Shown piece after piece: positions 53,934 to 63,131 of a stretch of DNA of 64,000 bases (position 1 is the stretch's first letter; each line of letters starts with the position of its first letter). Source of the stretch: Qipengyuania pelagi (GTDB taxonomy: Bacteria > Pseudomonadota > Alphaproteobacteria > Sphingomonadales > Sphingomonadaceae); contig NZ_WTYD01000001.1 of the NCBI RefSeq assembly GCF_009827295.1, positions 186,001-250,000 of the forward strand, in the 5' to 3' direction. The notes under the pieces are model-generated. The model ran no database searches, was not told the origin of the DNA, and saw nothing but the letters and a program-made list of their open reading frames with translations. The translations under genes were made by a program, and so were the position numbers.

Positions 53934-55816
53934 GCCGCGACGATCCTCCCGCCTCCGCCACAAGGCTGCGCAGCGCCGCGCTGGTCGGCAATCCCAATGC
54001 CGGCAAGAGCGCGCTGTTCAACGCCCTGACCGGCGCGCGCCAGAAGATCGCCAATTATCCCGGCGTCACGGTCGAGCGTAAGGCAGGGCGCCTCGCTCTG
54101 CCGTCCAGGGATGGAAGGGGCGAGACCGTCGAACTGCTCGACCTGCCCGGCTCCTACAGCTTCGATGCCGCAAGCCCTGACGAGGCAGTGACGCGCGATG
54201 TCGTGTCGGGCGAATTCCAGGGCGAACGCGCGCCGGACGTGCTGGTCATCGTCCTCGACGCTGCCAATCTCGAACAGCATCTCGTCTTCGCGCAGGAAGT
54301 CCTCGAACTGGGGCGCCCAACGGTGGTCGCGCTCAACATGGTCGATCTGGCCGAGCGGGACGGGCTGGTGCTCGATCCCGACGCCTTGTCCGAGGCACTC
54401 GGCGTGCCGGTGATCCCCACTGTGGCAGTGCGCCGCAAGGGCCTCGCCGAACTGACCGCCGCCATCGCGGAAGCAGAGAGCCATGCGGACGAGGAGCTGC
54501 ATCGCCGCTGGCACCTGACGCTGCCGGAACGGCGTCTTTCCGCCAAGCACATCGCGCGCGCCGCGATCCTGTCGAAAAGCACGCGCCATACGATCGAAAA
54601 CGGGGCTGACCGGGTTCTGCTGAACCCCTGGCTCGGCCCGGTCATCCTCTTCGGCCTCCTGTTCGTCGTCTTCCAGGCTGTCTTCGCCTGGGCGACGCCC
54701 TTCGCCGATGCGCTGGAGGGCGTGGTCGGGGCCTTGTCAGGCGTGGTGAGCGAGGCGCTTCCGGCGGGGCTGGTGCGCGATTTCCTCACCGAAGGCGTGC
54801 TGGCGGGTGTCGGATCGGTCGTCGTCTTCCTGCCGCAGATCATCATCCTGTTCTTCTTCATCCTGATCATGGAAGCGACCGGCTACATGGCCCGCGCCGC
54901 CTTCCTCATGGACCGGCTGATGGCCAGCGTCGGCCTGTCGGGTAGGAGCTTCATCCCGCTCCTTTCGAGCTTCGCCTGCGCCATTCCCGGCATCATGGCG
55001 ACGCGCAGCATCTCCGATCCCAAGGACCGGCTGACGACGATCCTGATCGCGCCGCTGATGACCTGTTCGGCGCGCCTGCCGGTCTATGCGGTCATCATCG
55101 CGGCCTTCATTCCGGCGACCACCGTTGGGCCGGGCATCGGTTTGCAGGGTCTGGTCCTTTTCGCGCTCTATGTCGCTGGGATAGTCGGCGCTATGGTGGT
55201 GGCCTTCGTGCTGCGCTTCACCGTGGCGAAGGGCGGGGCGTCGGGCTTCATCATGGAGATGCCGCGGTACCAGCTGCCGCGCATCAAGGATCTCGCGATT
55301 GGATTGTGGCAGCGAGCATGGGTGTTCCTGCGCCGGGCGGGGACCATCATCTTCGTCGCCACGATCGCGCTATGGGTGCTGTTGAGCTTCCCGCGGGCCG
55401 AACCGGGCGAAAGCCAGCTCGATGCGAGCTATGCAGGGGCTGTCGCGGATACGCTGCATCCGGTGCTCGAACCGGTCGGCTTCAACCGCGAGATGAGCCT
55501 GGCGCTGATCCCCGCGCTCGCCGCGCGCGAAGTGGCCGTCACCGCGCTCGCCACGACCTATGCGGTCGATGCCGATGACGAGGAGCTTGAAGCGCAGGGC
55601 GTGACCGACCGGATTTCGGCGCTGTGGAGCCTTCCCACCGCGCTAGCCTTCCTCGCCTGGTTCGTGTTCGCGCCGCAATGCCTCTCGACCATCGCGGTGA
55701 CCAAGCGCGAGACGAACGGGTGGAAATGGCCGATCTTCATGACCGTCTATCTGTTCGCGCTGGCCTGGATTTTCGCCGGTCTGACCTATTGGGTGGCAGT
55801 CGGGCTGGGACTTTAG
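53930..55816 (+). CDS. feoB: Ferrous iron transporter FeoB
   Basis: 628 residues. N-terminal G domain with G1 GNPNAGKSALFNALTG, G3 DLPGSYSF and G4 NMVD, then the GDI helix region and about 11 membrane segments including two gate motifs (SSFACAIPGIMATR and LIPALAAREVAVTALAT). Imports Fe2+ across the inner membrane. Shorter than E. coli FeoB (773), normal for this group. No FeoC is present. Confidence 0.96.
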   Translation: MSRDDPPASATRLRSAALVGNPNAGKSALFNALTGARQKIANYPGVTVERKAGRLALPSRDGRGETVELLDLPGSYSFDAASPDEAVTRDVVSGEFQGERAPDVLVIVLDAANLEQHLVFAQEVLELGRPTVVALNMVDLAERDGLVLDPDALSEALGVPVIPTVAVRRKGLAELTAAIAEAESHADEELHRRWHLTLPERRLSAKHIARAAILSKSTRHTIENGADRVLLNPWLGPVILFGLLFVVFQAVFAWATPFADALEGVVGALSGVVSEALPAGLVRDFLTEGVLAGVGSVVVFLPQIIILFFFILIMEATGYMARAAFLMDRLMASVGLSGRSFIPLLSSFACAIPGIMATRSISDPKDRLTTILIAPLMTCSARLPVYAVIIAAFIPATTVGPGIGLQGLVLFALYVAGIVGAMVVAFVLRFTVAKGGASGFIMEMPRYQLPRIKDLAIGLWQRAWVFLRRAGTIIFVATIALWVLLSFPRAEPGESQLDASYAGAVADTLHPVLEPVGFNREMSLALIPALAAREVAVTALATTYAVDADDEELEAQGVTDRISALWSLPTALAFLAWFVFAPQCLSTIAVTKRETNGWKWPIFMTVYLFALAWIFAGLTYWVAVGLGL

Positions 55817-55907
55817 CACGAAGCACCGTGCATAATTACACGCGGGCCTAGCCCCGTGCCGGACGCTCGGTTAGGCCATCGCCCAACAGACACGAAGGGA
55901 CGAATCG

Positions 55908-56474
55908 ATGGCAGGCAGCCTCAACAAAGTCATGCTGATCGGCAATCTCGGGCAGGACCCCGAGGTGCGCAGCTTCCAGAACGGCGGCAAGGTGTGCAAT
56001 CTGCGCATCGCCACCAGCGAACAGTGGAAGGATCGCAACACCGGCGAACGGCAGGAACGGACCGAATGGCACACGGTTGCGATCTTTTCCGAAGGCCTGA
56101 TCAATGTCTGCGAAAACTACCTCAAGAAAGGCAGCAAGGTCTTCATCGAAGGCAAGTTGCAGACCCGCAAATGGCAGGATCAGAACGGGCAGGATCGCTA
56201 TAGCACCGAAGTGGTGCTGCGCGGTTTCGACGGCACGCTGACCATGCTCGACGGGCCCGGAGGCGGACAGCGCGGCGGCGGCGGCGGCGGCGGGGGCGGC
56301 AATTACGGCGGCGGCCAGTCGGGCGGCGGTTATGGCGGTGGGTCCGGCGGCGGTTATGGCGGCGGGAACCAGGGCGGCTATGGCGGCGGCCAGAGCGGCG
56401 GGTCGGGCAACCAGGGTGGCGGCTCCGGCGGCGGCTCGAACTACGACGACCTCGACGACGACATTCCGTTCTAA
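55908..56474 (+). CDS. ssb: Single-stranded DNA-binding protein
   Basis: 188 residues. OB fold ([55 protein letters not shown]), a long Gly/Gln-rich linker (about 118-175) and the acidic tip DDLDDDIPF that binds partner proteins. Linker DNA at 56260-56450 is made of repeated GGCGG/TATGGCGG units, a possible slippage tract. Replication and repair core gene. Confidence 0.97.
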   Translation: MAGSLNKVMLIGNLGQDPEVRSFQNGGKVCNLRIATSEQWKDRNTGERQERTEWHTVAIFSEGLINVCENYLKKGSKVFIEGKLQTRKWQDQNGQDRYSTEVVLRGFDGTLTMLDGPGGGQRGGGGGGGGGNYGGGQSGGGYGGGSGGGYGGGNQGGYGGGQSGGSGNQGGGSGGGSNYDDLDDDIPF

Positions 56475-56495
56475 ACGGCAGAGCGTTCCGGCGCG

Positions 56496-57032
56496 TCAGT
56501 CCTTCCTGAGAGCGGCGAGCGCGGCAAAGGCGCCGCCGGTCTCGGGCTTGTCCAATCCGTTATCCTCGCGCGCAATGTCGGCCTCAGGACCCCGCGCATA
56601 GGGATCCACGGCGAGGCCGAAGCTCTGCGCGATCGCTTCGCCGAGATCGAAGGACTGCCCCTCGTAGGGCACCTCGTCCAGCTCATCCTCGGACAGTTCG
56701 ATCTCTTCCTCTTCATCGCCCGTATCGGCGTGTGAATAGGCAGGCACGAAGCGCAGGGCGACAGGCTCCTCGACAGTGTTGGCGAAAGCCTCTCCCGAAA
56801 CCGCGCAGGCCTGTTCGAACCGGGCAGTCAGATTACCTGCGGCGGCAATCGCCTCGCCCTCGCGCGTCAGCCGGATGGTCGCCACCAATTCGTGGACGGC
56901 AGGCAGGCCGAACCGCCCGGCGAGCCTGCGGCGTTCGTCCTCGTCCGCCTCGATCCGCATCGCGCCATCGGGCAGGCGATCGAGCTTGATGATCCGGCTC
57001 ATCTCGGGCGCGCGCATATCGGGAGCGGTCAT
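56496..57032 (-). CDS. YceD/DUF177 family protein
   Basis: 178 residues. Acidic centre (DEEEEIELSEDELDEVPYEG) and CAVSGEAF mark DUF177, a family usually upstream of rpmF and tied to 23S rRNA or L32 processing. No rpmF lies here. ATG overlaps the stop of the upstream chaperone gene (ATGA). Confidence 0.9.
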   Translation of the reverse strand: MTAPDMRAPEMSRIIKLDRLPDGAMRIEADEDERRRLAGRFGLPAVHELVATIRLTREGEAIAAAGNLTARFEQACAVSGEAFANTVEEPVALRFVPAYSHADTGDEEEEIELSEDELDEVPYEGQSFDLGEAIAQSFGLAVDPYARGPEADIAREDNGLDKPETGGAFAALAALRKD

Positions 57033-57541
57033 GCGATCTCCCCCGCCAGCATCGCATCGGCGTCCGTCACGTCGAGCCGCAGGCGAAGCGCCCGCAACCG
57101 TTCGGCAAGCCGGGGCGCCAGCGAATCGTCGGTCAACGTCACATTGCGGCGCGCGGCGTCCTCCAGCGTAGGGCCGCTATCCGCAAACCCCTCGCGATAG
57201 GCGCCGAGCCGCCCGCCCAGCGTGCTCATCAATTTGCCGATCTTCTTGCCGACCACCAGATCGCCCACGCCGGACTGGCGCAATTGCCCGTCCATATCCT
57301 CGACAAAGATTTCGGTGAGATAGGCGGTGCGCGGCGCCAGTGCGGGATCGGTTTCCATGCGCAGCATGACCAGCGCCAGCGCGGCGGTCACCATGTCGAA
57401 CCGGCCTTCCAGCGTATCCGCGACACCGCATTGCGCGTACCATTCGGGCTCGCGCGCGATGGCGACCGTGCGGTGCCATAGGGGCCGCATCGCCTCGCGC
57501 GGATCGGCGGGCTTGCGGAAAAGTCGGTCGAAAAGGCTCAT
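57029..57541 (-). CDS. Ubiquinol-cytochrome c chaperone (CBP3 family)
   Basis: 170 residues with the CBP3 domain (WYAQCGVADTLEGRFDMVTA, EIFVEDMDGQLRQSGVGDLV, VGKKIGKLMSTLGGRLGAYR). Family assists assembly of cytochrome b in complex III. Translationally coupled to the DUF177 gene downstream. Confidence 0.92.
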   Translation of the reverse strand: MSLFDRLFRKPADPREAMRPLWHRTVAIAREPEWYAQCGVADTLEGRFDMVTAALALVMLRMETDPALAPRTAYLTEIFVEDMDGQLRQSGVGDLVVGKKIGKLMSTLGGRLGAYREGFADSGPTLEDAARRNVTLTDDSLAPRLAERLRALRLRLDVTDADAMLAGEIA

Positions 57542-57736
57542 AATGGCAGGCTCATGCGGGGTGGGGCGCTCGTTAGCAGGAAAGGTCGGCTGCGTTCAGC
57601 GGCAATTCAAGCCCTGCATCCCAAGCGCGAGGTTGCAAGTATTTGCAAGCCCGGGCGCGGGCGCTTAAGGCGTGGCCCACCAGTTTTATCGTGCTCCGGC
57701 CCATTCGCTCGGCGCGCCAGACGATACGGAGTTTGA

Positions 57737-58228
57737 GTGATTTCCATCCGCGCACATGGTCGCAAGATCGCCAGCATCGCCCTCCTCGCGGGGGCCGTCG
57801 CCGTTCTGCCCGCCTGCACCTCCATCCGCGAGAACCGCGGCTATATCGTCGACAGCACGCTGGTGAACGCGATTCAGCCGGGCCTCGATAACCAGCGATC
57901 GGTGGAAGCGACGCTGGGCCGGCCGACCTTCACCAGCCAGTATGGCGACCCGATCTGGTATTACGTGTCGAGCACGACGGCGCGCAAACCCTTCGTCCGC
58001 CCGCAGATCGAAGCGCACCGTGTGCTTGCCATCCGCTTCGATCCGACCGGCAACGTGCTGGCGGCGGACACGACCGGGATCGACCAGGTGGTCTATCTCT
58101 CGCCGGAAAGCGACAAGACCCCGACGCTCGGGCGCGAACGCGGCTTCCTCGAAGACCTGTTCGGCAATATCGGCGTGGTCGGCGCACCGGGTGCGGGCGG
58201 CGGCGCACCGCGCGGCCCCGGCGGCTGA
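57737..58228 (+). CDS. bamE: Outer-membrane assembly lipoprotein BamE (SmpA/OmlA)
   Basis: 163 residues, GTG start with GGAG upstream. Lipobox AVLPACTSI (Cys about 27), then the BamE fold (RSVEATLGRPTFTSQYGDPI, WYYVSSTT). Part of the BAM complex. The C-terminus adds a Gly/Pro-rich tail. Ends 45 bases before hslV. Confidence 0.92.
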   Translation: MISIRAHGRKIASIALLAGAVAVLPACTSIRENRGYIVDSTLVNAIQPGLDNQRSVEATLGRPTFTSQYGDPIWYYVSSTTARKPFVRPQIEAHRVLAIRFDPTGNVLAADTTGIDQVVYLSPESDKTPTLGRERGFLEDLFGNIGVVGAPGAGGGAPRGPGG

Positions 58229-58237
58229 CGCATCATT

Positions 58238-58263
58238 CTTGAACCGTGATGGCGCAGCCCCAT
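58238..58263 (+). promoter_or_regulatory. Sigma-32 promoter of hslVU
   Basis: CTTGAA (58238-58243), 14 bases, CCCCAT (58258-58263) followed by ATC, a near-perfect heat-shock promoter. The expected start of transcription, about 58270, is only a few bases before the hslV ATG at 58274, so the transcript would be nearly leaderless. Confidence 0.8.
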
Positions 58264-58273
58264 ATCGCGCCGC

Positions 58274-58834
58274 ATGAGTGACAGCGAAAATCGCCACGGC
58301 CTGACCCAGTGGCACGGCACCACCATCATCGGCGTGCGCAAGGGCGACCGGATCGTCGTTGCGGGCGACGGGCAGGTTTCCATGGGCAATACGGTGATGA
58401 AGCCGAATGCCCGCAAGGTCCGCCGCATCGGAGAAAAGGGCGCGGTCGTCGCCGGGTTCGCAGGCGCGACCGCCGATGCCTTCACCCTGTTCGAACGCCT
58501 CGAAAAGAAGCTGGAGCAGTATAGCGGCCAGCTTCTGCGCGCCGCGGTCGAACTGACCAAGGACTGGCGCACCGACAAATATCTGCGCAATCTCGAAGCG
58601 CTCATGATCGTCGCGGACAAGGACAATCTGCTCGTCCTCACCGGCAATGGCGACGTGTTGGAGCCGGAAGGCGGGATCACCGCGATCGGATCGGGCGGCA
58701 ATTATGCGCTCGCTGCGGCCAAGGCGATCGCCGAATACGAGGACGATCCCGAAACCATCGCGCGCAAGGCGATGCAGGTCGCCGCCGATATCTGCGTCTT
58801 CACCAATGGCAATGTGACGGTGGAAGAGGTCTGA
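58274..58834 (+). CDS. hslV: ATP-dependent protease subunit HslV (ClpQ)
   Basis: 186 residues. The catalytic Thr is in [13 protein letters not shown], with Gly-rich strands ([20 protein letters not shown]) and the C-terminal GNVTVEEV that docks into HslU. N-terminus is about 14 residues longer than E. coli before the Thr, so processing is needed. Heat-shock peptidase; partner hslU follows after 38 bases. Confidence 0.96.
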   Translation: MSDSENRHGLTQWHGTTIIGVRKGDRIVVAGDGQVSMGNTVMKPNARKVRRIGEKGAVVAGFAGATADAFTLFERLEKKLEQYSGQLLRAAVELTKDWRTDKYLRNLEALMIVADKDNLLVLTGNGDVLEPEGGITAIGSGGNYALAAAKAIAEYEDDPETIARKAMQVAADICVFTNGNVTVEEV

Positions 58835-58872
58835 GACTTCTCCGTCCGTACCAAACGGAATTTATCCCTTTT

Positions 58873-60174
58873 ATGTCAGATTCTCTCACCCCCAAGGCGA
58901 TCGTCGCCGCGCTGGACGAGCACATCATCGGCCAGAAGGACGCCAAGCGCGCGGTCGCCGTGGCGCTACGCAATCGCTGGCGGCGCCAACGGCTCAGCCC
59001 CGACCTGCGCGACGAGGTCACGCCCAAGAACATTCTGATGATCGGCCCGACCGGCTGCGGCAAGACCGAGATCAGCCGCCGCCTAGCCAAGCTGGCCGAT
59101 GCGCCTTTCGTAAAGGTGGAAGCGACCAAGTTCACCGCGGTCGGCTATGTCGGCCGCGATGTCGAGCAGATCGCGCGCGACCTGGTCGAGGAAGCGATCC
59201 GCCTCGAAAAGGACCGCCGCCGCGAGGCGGTGCGCGAGGCCGCATCGCAGGCCGCGATGGACCGGCTGCTGAACGCGCTCGTCGGCGAGAACGCCAGCGA
59301 GGCGACGCGCGAGGCCTTTCGCCAGCGCATCGTCGAGAACGCGATGAACGAGACCGAGGTGGAGATCGAGGTCAAGGACCAGCCGCAAAGCGCGATGGAA
59401 GTCCCCGGAATGCCCGGCAATGTCGGCATGATCGATCTCAGCGATATGCTCGGCAAGGCGATGGGCAAATCGAACCTCAAGCGCCGCAAATTGAAAGTGC
59501 CCGATGCCTGGGACCGTCTGGTCGAGGAAGAGGCCGAAAAGCGCATGGATCAGGAGGACGTCGCCCGCGTCGCGCTGGAGAACGCGGAGACGAACGGGAT
59601 CGTGTTCCTCGACGAGATCGACAAGATAGCGGTGTCGGAAGTGCGCGGCGGCTCGGTCAGCCGCGAGGGCGTGCAGCGCGACCTGCTGCCGCTGATCGAG
59701 GGCACCACGGTTGCGACCAAATACGGTCCGATGAAGACCGATCACGTCCTCTTCATCGCCAGCGGCGCGTTCCACGTTTCGAAGCCCAGCGACATGCTGC
59801 CCGAATTGCAGGGCCGCCTCCCGATCCGGGTCGAGTTGCGCGCGCTGACCGAAGAGGATTTCGTCGCCATCCTGACCGAGACCCGCGCCAATCTCCCGGC
59901 GCAGTACAAGGCGTTGATCGGGACCGAGGACGTGACGCTCGATATTGCCGAGGACGCCATCGCGGAAGTCGCGAAGATTGCCGCGCGTGTGAACGAGAGC
60001 GTCGAAAATATCGGGGCACGGCGCCTTCAGACGGTGATGGAGCGCCTGCTCGAGGACATCAGCTTCGAGGCCGAGGACCATGCGGGCGAGACGATCACCA
60101 TCGACGCGGCCTATGTGCGGGAGCGGCTGGACGATCTGGCGGGCGATACCGACCTGTCGAAATATATCCTCTGA
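58873..60174 (+). CDS. hslU: HslU (ClpY) ATPase
   Basis: 433 residues, AAA+ unfoldase for HslV. Walker [18 protein letters not shown], the intermediate domain with a long charged helix region, Walker [12 protein letters not shown], and C-terminal DLSKYIL, the tail that inserts into HslV. A strong terminator follows. Confidence 0.97.
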   Translation: MSDSLTPKAIVAALDEHIIGQKDAKRAVAVALRNRWRRQRLSPDLRDEVTPKNILMIGPTGCGKTEISRRLAKLADAPFVKVEATKFTAVGYVGRDVEQIARDLVEEAIRLEKDRRREAVREAASQAAMDRLLNALVGENASEATREAFRQRIVENAMNETEVEIEVKDQPQSAMEVPGMPGNVGMIDLSDMLGKAMGKSNLKRRKLKVPDAWDRLVEEEAEKRMDQEDVARVALENAETNGIVFLDEIDKIAVSEVRGGSVSREGVQRDLLPLIEGTTVATKYGPMKTDHVLFIASGAFHVSKPSDMLPELQGRLPIRVELRALTEEDFVAILTETRANLPAQYKALIGTEDVTLDIAEDAIAEVAKIAARVNESVENIGARRLQTVMERLLEDISFEAEDHAGETITIDAAYVRERLDDLAGDTDLSKYIL

Positions 60175-60194
60175 CGCTCGAGCAATCGGACAAC

Positions 60195-60229
60195 GAAAAA
60201 GGCGCCCCCGTCAGGAGGCGCCTTTTTTG
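60195..60229. terminator. Terminator after hslU
   Basis: AAAAAGGCGCC pairs with GGCGCCTTTTTT (stem near 60197-60223) with a short loop and T-run to 60228. Symmetric, so it could also stop the convergent TonB receptor transcript, whose stop is at 60247. Confidence 0.85.
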
Positions 60230-60246
60230 TGGGGTGCGACGGGCTG

Positions 60247-63015
60247 TCAGAATTCGGCGGAAATCGACGCGCCGAAGCTGCGGCCCACCTCGTAGCTGTT
60301 GATGTCGATCCGGCGCGTGCCGTTGTCCTGAAATTCGAAATGGTCGCGCCCGGTGACGTTGCGTGCTTCGAGCTTCAGTTCGAGCGGCACCCCGCCGAGG
60401 TTCAGCCCCTGCCGATAGACGAGGTCGAGCCTCAGACCCGGATCCTCGACGATATCGGGCAGGTTCGCCGTGCCGCGGCTGGTCACCCGCTCGCTGGCAT
60501 AGCTCAGCAGCATGGTGAATTGCTGCAGATCCTCGGTATCCTCGAGGCCGAGTTGCAGGTTCACGAGGTGATCCGACTGTCCGGTCAGCGCGACGCCGTC
60601 ATTGAAGAAGTTCGACGCTGGCTGGTCGGCAAAGGGGAAGACGCTGACGATGTCGTTGTCGCCGACCTTCAGTTCGGAGGTCGTATAGGTATAGTTCGCG
60701 ATCAGGATCGCGCGCTTCGTTTCGAAGAACCCGCCCCAATCGTAGAGATCCTCGCCGAGCTGGGATTCGAATTCCAAGCCGTAAAGCGTGGCCGACGGGG
60801 CGTTGGCGAAGCCGCTGACCTGTTCGTTGTCCGAGAAGCTCGAGAACACCTCGATCGGGTTTTCGATATCCTTGAAAAAGCCCGCCAAACTGATCTTGTC
60901 GCCGCCACCGAGATAATATTCGGCGCGCGCTTCGGCGTTGATAAGCTCGCTGTCGACGAGGCGCGGATTGCCATTGAACTGGCGGTTGGTTTCGGGATCG
61001 AAATAGGTCTGGTAGATCAGCTCGCGGAACTGGGGCCGGGCGATCGTCTTCGATGCGCTGGCCCGCAATTGCAGGCGATCGGTCGCCTCCCAGGTAATGG
61101 TGCCGCCGGGCAGCCAGTAATCGTTCCTGAGATCGGTGCCGCTGCCCGAATTCAGCGGCACGGCGAACACCTCGACCGGGCTGACGGTCTGCGTCGCATC
61201 CTCGTAGCGCACGCCGAGATCGAGCGTGACGGTGTCGAAGGGAACGATGTTCACCTTCGCATAGCCCGCATGGACGGTCAGATTGGCGGCGAAGGCCGGA
61301 TCGCTCTGGGTCGTTTCGAAGATGTTGAAGTTGAACGGCCCGATGCCCGCCGCTTTCTGCGCCGTGGGATCGTAACCCAGCTGGATCAGCGAATCGCCGA
61401 GTAGATTGTCGGGCCGGAAGGCGCCGAAGATGTCCGGGAAGCCGGTGGTGGCGCGAATGTCGAATTCGCGCCGGGTCGAGAAGCGGTCGGTATCGCTATA
61501 AGCGTAACCGATCGTCACGCCGATTCGATCGGTTACGCGATAGCCCAGATCGATCCCGCCGAAATACAGGTCCTCGGTCAGGTCGGAGAAGGAGACGATC
61601 GCGCCGCCGCGCTGCGGGTCGAGCGTGTTGAGGAACAGTTCGCCCAGCGGATCGCCGGCATTGTTGCTGCGCGAATAGGTGAATTCCCACTCATACGGCG
61701 CTTCGCGCTGCGTCTGGGCATAGCCGCCACGCAGATCGACCGAGAGATCGCCGAACTCCATCTCGCCGACGAATTGCGAGTTGTAGAGCTGGCGTTCGAA
61801 CCAGGCGGTATCCTGGACGAGGTCGGTGTCCCCGTTCTGGAGATCGTCCCCCAGTGCGAGCGAGCCGCGCTTGAGGCTGTCGCGGATGAAGAGGTTGGTG
61901 AAACGGAACTGGTGCTCTCCGATCTCCAGCCCGAAACCGAGCAATCCGTTCAGGAGGATGCGGTTGTCGGTGACGAAATCGGTGAAATCGGACCGCAATT
62001 CGAGATCGGCGTTGATCGCGGTCTGCTGCGTGATGCGGCGATTGCGCCATTTGTTGCTGAGCGAGGCGGTGGCGATCACGCCGATGCGGCCCGTGTCGCC
62101 GAAATCGGCGCTGGTGCCCATGGTGATGCCGCCCGAGAGGTTCGCGGGCGTCCAGTCGGTCTTCTGCAACAGGATGCGGTTCGGATTGCCGAGCTGGGTC
62201 AGGATCGCTTGGCTGTCGACGCCGGGATCGCTGATGCGCGCACCGCTGTCGAGGAAGCTCTGCAGCGCAGGAACGATGTCGCGGCTGCCATCGTCGAAGC
62301 CGAACCAGTCATATTGCGAGCCGTAATAGGTGTAGCCCTTGGAGAAGGTGGTCTGCTCGTCCCCGCTGATCCCTGCGGACAGCGTGACGAAGCTTTCGTC
62401 GGGGATCGCCTTGGTCGTCAGATTGATGACGCCGCCGCCGAATTCGCCGGGGAAATTCGCGGAATAGGTCTTCTGCACCAGGCTGGAGGCGACGACATTG
62501 GTCGGAAAGATGTCGAGCGGGACGACGCGGCTCAGCGGCTGGGGCGAGGGCAAAGGGAGGCCGTTCAGGAGCGCCAGCGAATAGCGATCGCCGAGCCCGC
62601 GGACATAGACGAGGCCGTTGCCCACGGTCGAAAGCCCGGTCACGCGGCTCAGGGCGCCGGCGATGTCGCCTTCGCCCGTTCGTGCGATGGCCTCGGCGGA
62701 GAGGACCGAGATAACCTGCGTGGAATTGCGCTCGGGTTCGACCCGGCGGCGCCCGGTCACGACGATGAGATCGCCGCCGGGAACAGAAACTTCGGGCGTC
62801 TCGTCGATCTGGGTGTCGATCTGCGTATCCTGGCCGACGCCCGCGGCGGTGTCGGTCAGGACATCGTCGTCCTCCGGTTCGGGCGATTCGCCCTGCGCGA
62901 CGCCGCTGGGCGGGCCGCCAGTGCCCTGCGCGAAAGCGAGGGCCGGGCAGGACAGCGCCGTAGTGAAAAGCAGCAACCCGGTCAGCTTCTTGCCGGTGGA
63001 CATGTCGAAGGACAT
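60247..63015 (-). CDS. TonB-dependent receptor
   Basis: 922 residues from ATG 63015 with GGGGG upstream; other in-frame ATGs lie at 63030 and 63003. A signal peptide (LLLFTTALSCPALAFAQ) is followed by an acidic linker and plug motifs (VISVLSAEAIARTGEGDIAG, GLGDRYSLALLNGLPLPSPQ, VQKTYSANFPGEFGGGVINL). The barrel ends in SISAEF. The VRGLGDRYS pattern marks the group often paired with secreted beta-helix proteins. The beta-helix gene lies 117 bases upstream on the same strand. Confidence 0.95.
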   Translation of the reverse strand: MSFDMSTGKKLTGLLLFTTALSCPALAFAQGTGGPPSGVAQGESPEPEDDDVLTDTAAGVGQDTQIDTQIDETPEVSVPGGDLIVVTGRRRVEPERNSTQVISVLSAEAIARTGEGDIAGALSRVTGLSTVGNGLVYVRGLGDRYSLALLNGLPLPSPQPLSRVVPLDIFPTNVVASSLVQKTYSANFPGEFGGGVINLTTKAIPDESFVTLSAGISGDEQTTFSKGYTYYGSQYDWFGFDDGSRDIVPALQSFLDSGARISDPGVDSQAILTQLGNPNRILLQKTDWTPANLSGGITMGTSADFGDTGRIGVIATASLSNKWRNRRITQQTAINADLELRSDFTDFVTDNRILLNGLLGFGLEIGEHQFRFTNLFIRDSLKRGSLALGDDLQNGDTDLVQDTAWFERQLYNSQFVGEMEFGDLSVDLRGGYAQTQREAPYEWEFTYSRSNNAGDPLGELFLNTLDPQRGGAIVSFSDLTEDLYFGGIDLGYRVTDRIGVTIGYAYSDTDRFSTRREFDIRATTGFPDIFGAFRPDNLLGDSLIQLGYDPTAQKAAGIGPFNFNIFETTQSDPAFAANLTVHAGYAKVNIVPFDTVTLDLGVRYEDATQTVSPVEVFAVPLNSGSGTDLRNDYWLPGGTITWEATDRLQLRASASKTIARPQFRELIYQTYFDPETNRQFNGNPRLVDSELINAEARAEYYLGGGDKISLAGFFKDIENPIEVFSSFSDNEQVSGFANAPSATLYGLEFESQLGEDLYDWGGFFETKRAILIANYTYTTSELKVGDNDIVSVFPFADQPASNFFNDGVALTGQSDHLVNLQLGLEDTEDLQQFTMLLSYASERVTSRGTANLPDIVEDPGLRLDLVYRQGLNLGGVPLELKLEARNVTGRDHFEFQDNGTRRIDINSYEVGRSFGASISAEF

Positions 63016-63131
63016 GGATGACCCCCTCATCTGGTCGAATTCAATTGGTCTGTGCGGGGCCGGACGTGGCCCGGCCGAAAGTGAGACAGGGGGAGCGGGC
63101 GGATGGCCCACTCCCCCCTTTCAGACTGCGA

